The notes below the pieces were generated by a model. It had not been told where the DNA came from. It ran no database searches and worked only from the letters and a program-made list of their open reading frames with translations. Below, piece by piece: positions 42,817-51,978 of a stretch of DNA of 64,000 bases. Source of the stretch: Meiothermus sp. (GTDB lineage: Bacteria; Deinococcota; Deinococci; Deinococcales; Thermaceae); assembly GCF_026004075.1 (NCBI RefSeq), contig NZ_BPIK01000001.1, positions 549,501-613,500 on the forward strand, read 5' to 3'. The first letter of the stretch is position 1, and the number at the start of each line of letters is the position of its first letter. The position numbers were made by a program, and so were the translations under genes.

Positions 42817-43134
42817 GCGCTCGTTCATCAAGAAGTTAGCATACTCGAACTACGTTACCTTTGCCAGAGAAATTTCACTTTCGGATATCGGTTTACCTAA
42901 ATCGACTTCAGGGCAGGGTTGCCGATAGCTTTGCACATAATAATTGCTTTCACAAAAAGGAATGATCGCTTATGTATTGATTTTTGTATGACATTAAACC
43001 CGTAGTATTCGGAAATTCTCGTGTTGCATAGTCTTGCAATACGATATTGACATTTGCCTATTCAATTCGAAGATAATAGAACCCGTCCAGTAAGTATCGA
43101 ACAATGGACATAGCAACCACAAGTGGAGGTACTT
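42817..43134 (+). promoter_or_regulatory. AT-rich aioBA upstream region with a dyad and a TTGACA box
   Basis: These 318 bases contain no gene and are far more AT-rich than the rest of the window. The dyad TTGCA-N6-TGCAA (43024-43039) has the spacing of Crp/FNR-family sites. It is followed by TTGACA (43047-43052) and, 19 bp later, GATAAT (43072-43077). A GGAGGT ribosome-binding site lies 4-5 nt before the aioB ATG at 43135. The -35/-10 spacing is long, which would suit an activator-dependent promoter. Confidence 0.5.
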
Positions 43135-43614
43135 ATGGTGGTAAACCGTAGGCGTGTGGTACAGGTGTTGGGTGGGGTCACCATGGCCTCGCTCACCGGC
43201 GCAGGAAAGGCGCAGTTCTGGTTCGCCCCCAGCCTGACCTATCCAGCCATTAAAGTTGGCAACGTCAATACCCTCAAAAACAACGAGCCGGTCTACTTCA
43301 ACTATCCCGATGCCCGCTCGCAAGGCATCCTGGTCAAGCTGGGCAGGCCGGCTATTGGGGGTGTGGGCCGTGGTCGCGATATTGTGGCATTCTCGGCAGC
43401 CTGTACCCACATGGGCTGTGGGGTGCAGTACAAAGACGGGCGCTTCCTATGTCCCTGCCACTACTCGATGTTCGACCCCGCTAAAGCGGCAGCCGTCTAC
43501 CAGGGTCTGGCCAGCACCGGGCTGCCCCAGATTCAGCTAGGGGTGGCACAAAACGGGGACATTTTTGCTCGAGCCGTCAACGGCCTGATCTGGGGCCGCG
43601 TAAAAAACATCTGA
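43135..43614 (+). CDS. aioB: Arsenite oxidase small subunit (Rieske)
   Basis: AioB carries the [2Fe-2S] Rieske cluster that takes electrons from the arsenite oxidase large subunit. The 159-residue protein has a twin-arginine leader ([11 protein letters not shown]), ligands C90 and H92 in ACTHMGC and C106 and H109 in CPCHYS, plus the disulfide pair C95 and C108. The motif wording [10 protein letters not shown] and [10 protein letters not shown] is specific for AioB. The start is the ATG after GGAGGT. It precedes aioA by 10 bases, the usual aioBA order. Confidence 0.95.
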   Translation: MVVNRRRVVQVLGGVTMASLTGAGKAQFWFAPSLTYPAIKVGNVNTLKNNEPVYFNYPDARSQGILVKLGRPAIGGVGRGRDIVAFSAACTHMGCGVQYKDGRFLCPCHYSMFDPAKAAAVYQGLASTGLPQIQLGVAQNGDIFARAVNGLIWGRVKNI

Positions 43615-43624
43615 GGGAGGAACC

Positions 43625-46204
43625 ATGAGCAACATCGGACGTCGCGACGCACTGCCCATCCCCCCGACCACCGCAGAGGTGAAAAACACGGTCTGCCAGT
43701 ACTGCACGGTGGGGTGCGGCTACAAGGTGTACACCTGGCCGGTAGGTTCCCAGGGGGGGTTGGCCGCTAACCAGAATGCTTTTGGCGTGGATCTGCGCAA
43801 CCCGCAGAACCCCCTGGGCGGGCTGGTCTACACCGAGACCATGCACTCGATTGTGACACGCAAGGATGGTCGCCAGTACCACGTGGTGATCGTGCCGGCC
43901 AACGACTCGCCCATCAACCTCAAGCGCGACCACTCCTCGCGTGGGGCGACCAATGCCATTGCCACGTGGAGTGATGCGCGGGCTACCCGTGAACGTTTGA
44001 AGTACCCCTTGCTGCGCATGGGCGACCAGTTCCAGGTGATTACCTGGGACGAAGCCCTGACCATCCTGGCCGGGGTGGCCAAAGGCATCCGCGACCGCGA
44101 TGGCAACGACGACGCTATCGCCGTCAAAGCCTTCGACCACGGGGGCTCGGGAGCCGGCTTCGAGAACAACTGGGGTGTGGGCTCGCTCTTCTTTAAAGGC
44201 TTCAGCGTCAAGCACATCGCCATCCACAACCGCCCGGCCTACAACTCCGAGGTCTGGGGCAGCCGCGAGCGGGGGGTGCACGAGCTCAACTACGACGCCA
44301 TTGATGCCCGCCTGGCCGATACCATCGTGCTGTGGGGCGCCAACCCCTACGAAACCGCCAGCGTCTTCTACACCGAGCACATGCTGCCCAACTTCCAGGG
44401 GGCCACCCTGGCCGAAAAGCAGAAGGAGCTGAGCCGCGGCGAGCCGGTTGAGGCGGGGTATCTGATTGTCATTGACCCGCGCCGTACCAGCAGCCTGACC
44501 GTGGCCGAGACGGTCGCCAGTGGCCGCACGCTGCACCTGGCCCCTAACCTGGGCACCGACTACATCCTGGCCAACGCCATTGCGCGGGTGATGTGGGAGC
44601 GCAAGTACTACGACCAGCGTTTCCTCGAGACCCGCACCGACATGGCCAAGTTCGAGGAGTACAAAGCCAAGAGCCTGAAGGTGGGGGTGCCCTACGCCCA
44701 GTTCATGGCCGAGGTGGAAAAAATCACCGGGGTCAAGCGCGCCGACATCGAAAAAGCCGCAGACTGGATTGCCAAACCCAAAGCCGGAGGCTTTGCCCGC
44801 CGTACCCTGACCATCTACGAAAAAGGCATCATCTGGAATATGAAAAACTACGACCAGGTGGCGGCCATCGTGCAGATGGCGGTGTTGGGCAACAACGTGG
44901 GCCGGGCCGGTACCGGCTGCGGGCGCCTGGGCGGCCACCAGGAGGGCTATGTGCGTCCCCCTTCGCCTACCCCTGGCTCGATTTACAACGGGGGGCCTCC
45001 GGTCAACGTCGACAAGTACCTCACCGATGGCAACGGCAAGCTCTACTGGGTGATCGGCACCAACCCCTACCTCTCCACCCCCAACAACCAGCTTTTCCGC
45101 AAGCGTATTCGCGAGCGCACCAAGGCCTTGTCGGACTACCTGGGCCAGTCTGGCGAACCCGGCACCACGCAGGAGCTGGTCAATAAGATTGTGGAGGGCC
45201 TGTACGCTATCAACGGGCTGTTTATGGTGGTGCAGGATCTCTACCTGACCCACACTGCCCAGGATGCCCACCTGGTGCTGCCGGCCAGTGCCTGGGGCGA
45301 GGCCAACCAGACCTCCATCAACTGCAACAGCCGCTTGCTGCGCCTGTATGAGAAGTTCATGGATCCGCCCGGCGAGGCCAAACAAGACTGGGAGATCTGC
45401 AAACTGATGGGCCTTAAGATGGCCGAGCTGTACCGGGCCGAGGGCAAGGAGGAGGAAGCCAAACGCTTTGAGTTCGGCAAGAACTGGCGCACCGACGAAG
45501 ATGTCTTCCTGGATGGTGGTAACTCCTACCCCAACAACGCCATCCCCGCCAGCGAGGAGGCCACCCTGCCCGCCGAGTGCTATAAAGGTGTTACCTACGC
45601 TTTCTTGCGCCAGGTGGGCCAGCAAGGCATCCGCACGCCGGTGCGCGTCGAAAACGGTAGGCCGGTGGGCACCCTGCGCCGCTACAGCGTGAAGTTCGGC
45701 ACCAAGGACGGCAAGTTTAGCTGGTACGGCACCGACGACTGGGAAGGCTACCCCGAGGAGGTTGCCAAGTACCTCGAGGGCGACAAAGCCAAGCAGTACC
45801 CCTTCTGGATGACCTCCGGACGGGCCCAGGCCATCTGGCAGACCATGTACAACGACCGCTTCCTGCCCGAGAAGATGAGTCTGGTACCCATGCCCTACAT
45901 CGAGATCAGCCGCCAGGACGCCCAGGCCCTGGGTGTGAAGGGCGGCGACCTAGTGCAGGTCTGGAACGAGGAGGGCAACGGTACCTTTGTGGTCTACGTG
46001 ACCGATGCGGTCAAACCGGGCATGATTTTTGCTCTAATGTACCACCACCTGGGCACCTCCAACAGCATGACCTCCGGCTACACCGACCCCAAGACCACCA
46101 TCCCCTGGTACAAAGGTACGCGCGTGGCCATCCGCAAGGTGCGGGGTGCTTTGCCCGACCTGCAGCAGTCCACCAGCTTCCTGCAGCAGAACAAGTTCGA
46201 TTAA
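43625..46204 (+). CDS. aioA: Arsenite oxidase large subunit (molybdenum)
   Basis: AioA oxidises arsenite to arsenate in the periplasm at a bis-MGD molybdenum centre. The 859-residue protein has the [3Fe-4S] motif C24-x2-C27-x3-C31 (VCQYCTVGCGYKVY) without a fourth cysteine, as expected for AioA, and no Cys/Ser/Asp ligand at the usual position. GGSGAGFENNWGVG and HIAIHNRPAYNSE are typical segments of the family. It has no leader of its own and is exported with AioB by the twin-arginine route. It is followed by a strong terminator. A c-type cytochrome acceptor is usual but not encoded next to it. Confidence 0.97.
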   Translation: MSNIGRRDALPIPPTTAEVKNTVCQYCTVGCGYKVYTWPVGSQGGLAANQNAFGVDLRNPQNPLGGLVYTETMHSIVTRKDGRQYHVVIVPANDSPINLKRDHSSRGATNAIATWSDARATRERLKYPLLRMGDQFQVITWDEALTILAGVAKGIRDRDGNDDAIAVKAFDHGGSGAGFENNWGVGSLFFKGFSVKHIAIHNRPAYNSEVWGSRERGVHELNYDAIDARLADTIVLWGANPYETASVFYTEHMLPNFQGATLAEKQKELSRGEPVEAGYLIVIDPRRTSSLTVAETVASGRTLHLAPNLGTDYILANAIARVMWERKYYDQRFLETRTDMAKFEEYKAKSLKVGVPYAQFMAEVEKITGVKRADIEKAADWIAKPKAGGFARRTLTIYEKGIIWNMKNYDQVAAIVQMAVLGNNVGRAGTGCGRLGGHQEGYVRPPSPTPGSIYNGGPPVNVDKYLTDGNGKLYWVIGTNPYLSTPNNQLFRKRIRERTKALSDYLGQSGEPGTTQELVNKIVEGLYAINGLFMVVQDLYLTHTAQDAHLVLPASAWGEANQTSINCNSRLLRLYEKFMDPPGEAKQDWEICKLMGLKMAELYRAEGKEEEAKRFEFGKNWRTDEDVFLDGGNSYPNNAIPASEEATLPAECYKGVTYAFLRQVGQQGIRTPVRVENGRPVGTLRRYSVKFGTKDGKFSWYGTDDWEGYPEEVAKYLEGDKAKQYPFWMTSGRAQAIWQTMYNDRFLPEKMSLVPMPYIEISRQDAQALGVKGGDLVQVWNEEGNGTFVVYVTDAVKPGMIFALMYHHLGTSNSMTSGYTDPKTTIPWYKGTRVAIRKVRGALPDLQQSTSFLQQNKFD

Positions 46205-46220
46205 ACCCAGTACAACCAAC

Positions 46221-46248
46221 GTCCCACCCGCCAAGGGTGGGACTTTTC
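46221..46248. terminator. Rho-independent terminator after aioA
   Basis: GTCCCACCC / GGGTGGGAC is a perfect 9-bp stem with a 5-nt loop followed by TTTT, 16 bases after the aioA stop. It lies between convergent genes and may act in both directions. Confidence 0.9.
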
Positions 46249-46265
46249 GTGTGCACTGGAGGTCT

Positions 46266-46472
46266 TTATTGCATACCCAGCTTTTCCCTTTGCTTGGGCG
46301 GGCAGGGCACGTCCCCGTAGCTGCAAAACACGCAACAGTCCCCCGGCCTGGGCCGCATCCAGTGGCCGCACTGTTCGCACTGATAAAAGTGCTGGCAGGC
46401 CTCTTCCGGCATGGTGAGCAGCGTTGCGTGGCCGCAGGAGGGGCAGCGGAGGGTAGACTGGAGGATAACCAT
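46266..46472 (-). CDS. GDCCVxC-family cysteine-rich zinc-ribbon-like protein
   Basis: A 68-residue protein with nine cysteines: C10-x2-C13, C32-x2-C35 and the signature GDCCVFCSYGD (C46, C47, C50), then C57. This matches the GDCCVxC family, some members of which are selenoproteins and which often lie beside arsenic or mercury genes. Here every position of the signature is cysteine, with no in-frame TGA. ATG 46472 is chosen because TACAAT lies 6 nt upstream (46484-46479, minus strand); the longer open frame begins across the divergent promoter. Probable role: thiol binding of arsenite or metal. Confidence 0.82.
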   Translation of the reverse strand: MVILQSTLRCPSCGHATLLTMPEEACQHFYQCEQCGHWMRPRPGDCCVFCSYGDVPCPPKQREKLGMQ

Positions 46473-46524
46473 GTATGTATTGTAGCCCGTGGGTGCAGTG
46501 AGCTGGGTCTGCCATAATACATAG
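46473..46524. promoter_or_regulatory. Divergent pair of leaderless -10 boxes
   Basis: In this 52-base gap TACAAT (minus strand, 46484-46479) lies 6 nt before the GDCCVxC start, and CATAAT (plus strand, 46513-46518) lies 6 nt before the GTG at 46525. No ribosome-binding sites are present for either gene, as expected for leaderless mRNAs. Confidence 0.55.
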
Positions 46525-47571
46525 GTGCTTCTACCTCGAGCAGCCCTCACCCTGGCCGTTTTCATGAGCCTGGCCCTGGCCCAGCCGGGTTCGGTTTTTT
46601 TATCGGGCGCAAAGCACGAGTACCAGCGCTACAACAACTGTGGCCCCGTTACGCTGGGTATGGCCCTGAGCTACTGGGGGGGTTCGCTTACGCAGTACCA
46701 GATTGCCCCAGTGCTCAAACCCAACAAAAACGACAAAAACGTAAGCCCCGAGGAGATGGTCGCCTTCGCGCGCAAGCAGGGGTTTGGCGTGCACGGGGGG
46801 GTGGCCGGCGATCTGGGCCTGCTCAAACGCCTCTTAGCCGGGGGCTTTCCGGTGATTATCGAGACCTGGTTTGTGACCCCCGACCACGGCGGCATGGGGC
46901 ACTACCGCCTGCTGGTGGGCTACGACGACCGCCTGGGCCACTTCAACGCCTTCGATAGCTACTACGGCCCCAAGGTAACGCTGCGCTATGGCGAGATGGA
47001 CGCTTTGTGGCAGGTGTTCAACCGCACCTATCTGGTGGTGTATCCCCCCAGCCGCAAGGCGCAGCTTGCCACCTTGCTGGGGAGCCGGATGAACGGGCCG
47101 ACCGAACTGCGGATGGCCCTCGAGCTGGCCCGGCGCGAAACCCAGGCCAGCCCCCACAACGCCTTCGCCTGGTTCAACCTGGGCAGCACCCTGCTACGGC
47201 TTGGCGATGCCGAGGAAGCGGCCAGGGCCTACGACCGCTCGCGCCAGATTGCGCCGAGCCGCGCCCTCGACCCCCGCCGCCCGGCCAACGCAGCGAGCAA
47301 CTGGCCCTGGCGGATGCTGTGGTACCAGTTTGGCCCCTACGAGGCCTACTTCAAAACCGGGCGCTACCAGGAGGTGATCGCCCTGGCCAACGACGTGCTG
47401 GGCCGTATTAACGACCACGAGGAGAGCTACTACTGGCGCGGCCTGGCCCGCAAAGCCCTGGGCAACCTGGAAGGGGCCAGGGCCGACTTTCAGGCCGCGT
47501 TACGCTACAAACCAGGCTACCTCGAGGCGGCGTTGGCTTTGCAAAACCTGCGGGCACAAAGCAACCGCTAG
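46525..47571 (+). CDS. Secreted C39-like papain-fold protein with TPR repeats
   Basis: A 348-residue exported protein. A signal peptide (residues 1-20) is followed by a C39-type domain with catalytic C39 (NNCGPVTLGMALSYWG) and H126 (GGMGHYRLLVGYDD), and then D144 or N141 as possible third residue (FNAFDSYYG). Residues about 195-345 contain TPR-like helical repeats (NAFAWFNLGSTLLRLGDAEEAARAYDRS, ESYYWRGLARKALGNLEGARADFQAAL). C39 domains usually cleave double-glycine leaders, but this one has no transporter; a general peptidase or peptide-binding role is possible. It ends 2 bases from the convergent guaB stop. Confidence 0.82.
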   Translation: MLLPRAALTLAVFMSLALAQPGSVFLSGAKHEYQRYNNCGPVTLGMALSYWGGSLTQYQIAPVLKPNKNDKNVSPEEMVAFARKQGFGVHGGVAGDLGLLKRLLAGGFPVIIETWFVTPDHGGMGHYRLLVGYDDRLGHFNAFDSYYGPKVTLRYGEMDALWQVFNRTYLVVYPPSRKAQLATLLGSRMNGPTELRMALELARRETQASPHNAFAWFNLGSTLLRLGDAEEAARAYDRSRQIAPSRALDPRRPANAASNWPWRMLWYQFGPYEAYFKTGRYQEVIALANDVLGRINDHEESYYWRGLARKALGNLEGARADFQAALRYKPGYLEAALALQNLRAQSNR

Positions 47572-47572
47572 G

Positions 47573-49177
<1,605 letters not shown>

Positions 49178-50371
49178 TTACCTCGAGCCCACCACTTCCT
49201 TCCTGGGGCTCTCGCCCAGGGCGTTCTCGCCGGTCAGTTCGCGGCCCAGAATCAGGGTGTGGATGTCGTGGGTGCCCTCGTAGGTGTCCACGGTCTCGAG
49301 GTTCAGCATGTGGCGGATGCTGTGGTACTCGAGGGTAATCCCGCTACCGCCCAGAATTTCACGGGCCGCCCTGGCGCCGTTGAGCGCGGCCCGCACGTTG
49401 TCGCGCTTGCCCAGGCTCACCTGCGCGGGCTTGAGGGTTCCGGCGTCCTTGAGCTGGGCCAGGCGCCAGGCCAGCAGCAAGCCCTTGGTGTGGTCGGCGG
49501 CCATGCGCACCAGTTTTTCCTGTACCAGCTGGCGGCTGGCGATGGGGGCCCCAAAGGTGCTGCGGCTCCTGGCGAACTCGAGCGCCTCGGTGTACACCGC
49601 CTCCAGCGCCCCCAGCGCCCCCCAGGCAATGCCAAAGCGGGCTTGCGTGAGGCAGGAGAGCGGCCCCTTGAGGCCCTTGACCCCCGGCAGCATGGCGCTG
49701 GCCGGCACGCGCACGTCCTCCAGCACCAGCTCGCTGGTAACCGAGGCCCTTAGCGAAGCTTTGTGCTGAATCTTGTTGGCCCTGAAGCCCTTGGTATCGG
49801 TGGGCACGATAAAGCCGCGCACCACGCCCTCGTCGTCCTTGGCCCAGATGATGGCGATGTGGGCCAGGTTGCCGTTGGTAATCCACATCTTGGAGCCGTT
49901 TAGCACGTAATCGCCGCCGTCACGCCGAGCGCGGGTTTTCATGTTGGCGTCGGGGTCGCTGCCGCCGTCGGCCTCGGTCAGGCCAAAGCAGCCCACGTAC
50001 TCGCCGGTGGCCAGCTTGGGCAGGTATTCGCGCTTCTGCTCCTCGGAGCCATAGGCCCAGATGGGGTACATCACCAGGCTGCTCTGCACGCTGCAAAAGC
50101 TGCGCAGGCCGGAGTCGATGCGCTCGAGCTCGTAGCCAATTACCCCGTAGGCAGCGGCGCTGGCCCCCATCCCGCCGTACTCGGTGGGGATGGTGGTGCC
50201 CAGAAAGCCCATCTCGCCGAACTTTCGGATCAGGTGCACCGGAAACTCGGCGTTCTCCCACCACTCGGCAATGTGGGGCAGAGCCTCGGCCTCGAGGAAC
50301 TTTCGGGCGGCTTTTTGAATCTCGCGCTCTTCGGGGGTGAGCAGCTCGGCTACCTGGTAAAAGTCGAACAT
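49178..50371 (-). CDS. Acyl-CoA dehydrogenase, glutaryl-CoA dehydrogenase-like
   Basis: A 397-residue flavoprotein of the acyl-CoA dehydrogenase family. The C-terminal motif VDTYEGTHDIHTLILGRELTG contains the catalytic glutamate and is typical of glutaryl-CoA dehydrogenases, as are FGLTEADGGSDP and WITNG. It would oxidise and decarboxylate glutaryl-CoA to crotonyl-CoA in lysine or aromatic catabolism, passing electrons to ETF. The start is ATG 50371 with GAGGT upstream; on the minus strand TAGAAT near 50390 may be the -10. It is divergent from the methyltransferase gene. Confidence 0.9.
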   Translation of the reverse strand: MFDFYQVAELLTPEEREIQKAARKFLEAEALPHIAEWWENAEFPVHLIRKFGEMGFLGTTIPTEYGGMGASAAAYGVIGYELERIDSGLRSFCSVQSSLVMYPIWAYGSEEQKREYLPKLATGEYVGCFGLTEADGGSDPDANMKTRARRDGGDYVLNGSKMWITNGNLAHIAIIWAKDDEGVVRGFIVPTDTKGFRANKIQHKASLRASVTSELVLEDVRVPASAMLPGVKGLKGPLSCLTQARFGIAWGALGALEAVYTEALEFARSRSTFGAPIASRQLVQEKLVRMAADHTKGLLLAWRLAQLKDAGTLKPAQVSLGKRDNVRAALNGARAAREILGGSGITLEYHSIRHMLNLETVDTYEGTHDIHTLILGRELTGENALGESPRKEVVGSR

Positions 50372-50467
50372 ACGGAGACCTCGAGGGCCAATTCTACCGC
50401 AACCACAGCGTGGTATTGTGGGGTGTCTTGATGAAATCTCCAGATTCGCCTGCATCGAGGGAACTGC

Positions 50468-51550
50468 ATGATCAAGTACATCGGCTCAAAACGGGCTTTG
50501 CTTCCCTGGATTATCGGCACCATACAGTCCATTCACCACCAGGCGCCCATCCGCACGGTGGTGGATCTGTTTTCGGGTAGCGCTCGAGTAGGCCACGCAC
50601 TAAAGTCCAAAGGGTTTTATGTGACCAGCAACGACCTGATGAACTATGCCCACGTGCTGGCCCAGGCGCTGGTCGAGGCCGACGCGCGCACCTACAGCCG
50701 GGAGCGCGTTCAGCCCATGCTGGACAGGCTGCAATCCCTGCCCCCGCGCCAGGGCTGGTTTACCCAGGACTACTGCGAGAAGGCCCGCTATTTTCAGCCC
50801 AAAAACGGCGCGCGCATCGAGGCCATCCGCGAGGGGCTCGAGGCCGAGGCCGGGGGCGACCCCCTGCTGCGGGCCATCCTGCTCACCAGCCTGATGCTGG
50901 CCGCCGACAAGGTAGACTCCACCACCGGCATACAGATGGCCTACCTGAAGCGATGGGCCCCCCGCGCCCACAACGACCTGCGCCTGGACTACCCCCCCTT
51001 GCTAAACGGCCCCGGTCAGGCCCTGCAGGGGGATGCGCTCGAGGTGGCCGCCCACCTGGAAGCCGACCTCTTCTACCTCGACCCCCCCTACAACCAGCAC
51101 TCGTACCTGGGCAACTACCACGTGTGGGAGACCCTGGTGCGCTGGGACAAACCCCAGACCTACGGCGTAGCCAACAAGCGCAAAGACGTACAGGAACGCA
51201 AAAGCCCCTTCAATTCCAGGCGCGAGGCCCGGGAAGCCATGCAAACCCTGCTAGGGCGCATCCAAGCCCAGCATCTGGTGGTCTCGTTCAACAACGAGGG
51301 GTTCTTTGCCGCCGAGGAAATTGAGGAGATGCTCCGGCACTGGGGCTTCGTGCGCCGCCTCACCCGCCCCCACGCCCGCTATGTGGGGGCCCGCATCGGC
51401 ATCTACAACCCCCAGGGCGAAAAGGTGGGCCAGGTCTCGCACACCGAAAACCACGAGCACCTGTTCGTGGCGACCCACAGCCGGAGGGTGTACAACGCCC
51501 TATCCGACCACACCGAGGCCGCCGAGGCCCTTCAGCTATCGCTTTTCTGA
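50468..51550 (+). CDS. D12-class (Dam-type) adenine-specific DNA methyltransferase, orphan
   Basis: A 360-residue N6-adenine methyltransferase. The AdoMet motif is VVDLFSGSARVGH (residues 31-43), and the catalytic motif is LDPPY (D205-Y208). The order (FxG before DPPY) is that of the alpha/D12 group. The start MIKYIGSKRALLPWI is typical of the family. It is longer than Dam (about 280) owing to a C-terminal extension. No restriction endonuclease gene is adjacent, so it is an orphan methyltransferase. A GAGGGAA ribosome-binding site precedes the ATG. The recognition sequence is not deducible. Confidence 0.9.
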   Translation: MIKYIGSKRALLPWIIGTIQSIHHQAPIRTVVDLFSGSARVGHALKSKGFYVTSNDLMNYAHVLAQALVEADARTYSRERVQPMLDRLQSLPPRQGWFTQDYCEKARYFQPKNGARIEAIREGLEAEAGGDPLLRAILLTSLMLAADKVDSTTGIQMAYLKRWAPRAHNDLRLDYPPLLNGPGQALQGDALEVAAHLEADLFYLDPPYNQHSYLGNYHVWETLVRWDKPQTYGVANKRKDVQERKSPFNSRREAREAMQTLLGRIQAQHLVVSFNNEGFFAAEEIEEMLRHWGFVRRLTRPHARYVGARIGIYNPQGEKVGQVSHTENHEHLFVATHSRRVYNALSDHTEAAEALQLSLF

Positions 51551-51572
51551 GACTGGATTAGAGCCCCAAGAT

Positions 51573-51974
51573 TCAGGGCAGGTACATCTGCCGGAGTTCG
51601 ATTATCTCCCGCTTGGCCTCGTTGACCCTGATGTAAAACGGGGTGTACTTATCGAACGACCAGCCGAAGTTCCGGCCCCCCAGCCCCTGGATGAGCTGCT
51701 GGGGGGTGGCCTGGAAGTACTCCCCTGCGCTTTTGAGCAGGAATATTTTGGTGCTGGGGGTAAAGCGGAAGGTACGGAGGAGGGGGTTCTGGTTGGAAAT
51801 CTCGAGGCCTGCTGGACAGTCGTCGCGGTTGCAGTCCCTCACCTCGACATAATCGAGCTTAATGATCCAGACCCCCTGCACCTGCCGGAAGTCGGTAATG
51901 AGGGCCTCGCGGTTTTGCCACTGGGCCAGGCCCAGGCCAGCCAGCAGCAGTATAGAAAACCAGACTATACGCAT
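51573..51974 (-). CDS. Secreted hypothetical protein (133 aa)
   Basis: Unrecognised. A signal peptide (MRIVWFSILLLAGLGLAQ) is followed by a beta-rich domain: VWIIKLDYVEVRDCNRDDCPAGLEISNQ with two nearby cysteines, FRFTPSTKIFLLKSAGEYFQ, and FYIRVNEAKREIIELRQMYLP. It is probably periplasmic. ATG 51974 has AAAGGTG 5-6 nt upstream and starts 4 bases after the stop of the membrane protein gene, so the two are co-transcribed. The DCNRDDC pair may form a disulfide. Confidence 0.72.
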   Translation of the reverse strand: MRIVWFSILLLAGLGLAQWQNREALITDFRQVQGVWIIKLDYVEVRDCNRDDCPAGLEISNQNPLLRTFRFTPSTKIFLLKSAGEYFQATPQQLIQGLGGRNFGWSFDKYTPFYIRVNEAKREIIELRQMYLP

Positions 51975-51978
51975 ATTT

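Noticed and set aside
46266-46472. Selenocysteine in the GDCCVxC protein.
   Set aside because: All signature positions are cysteine codons and no in-frame TGA lies within the gene.
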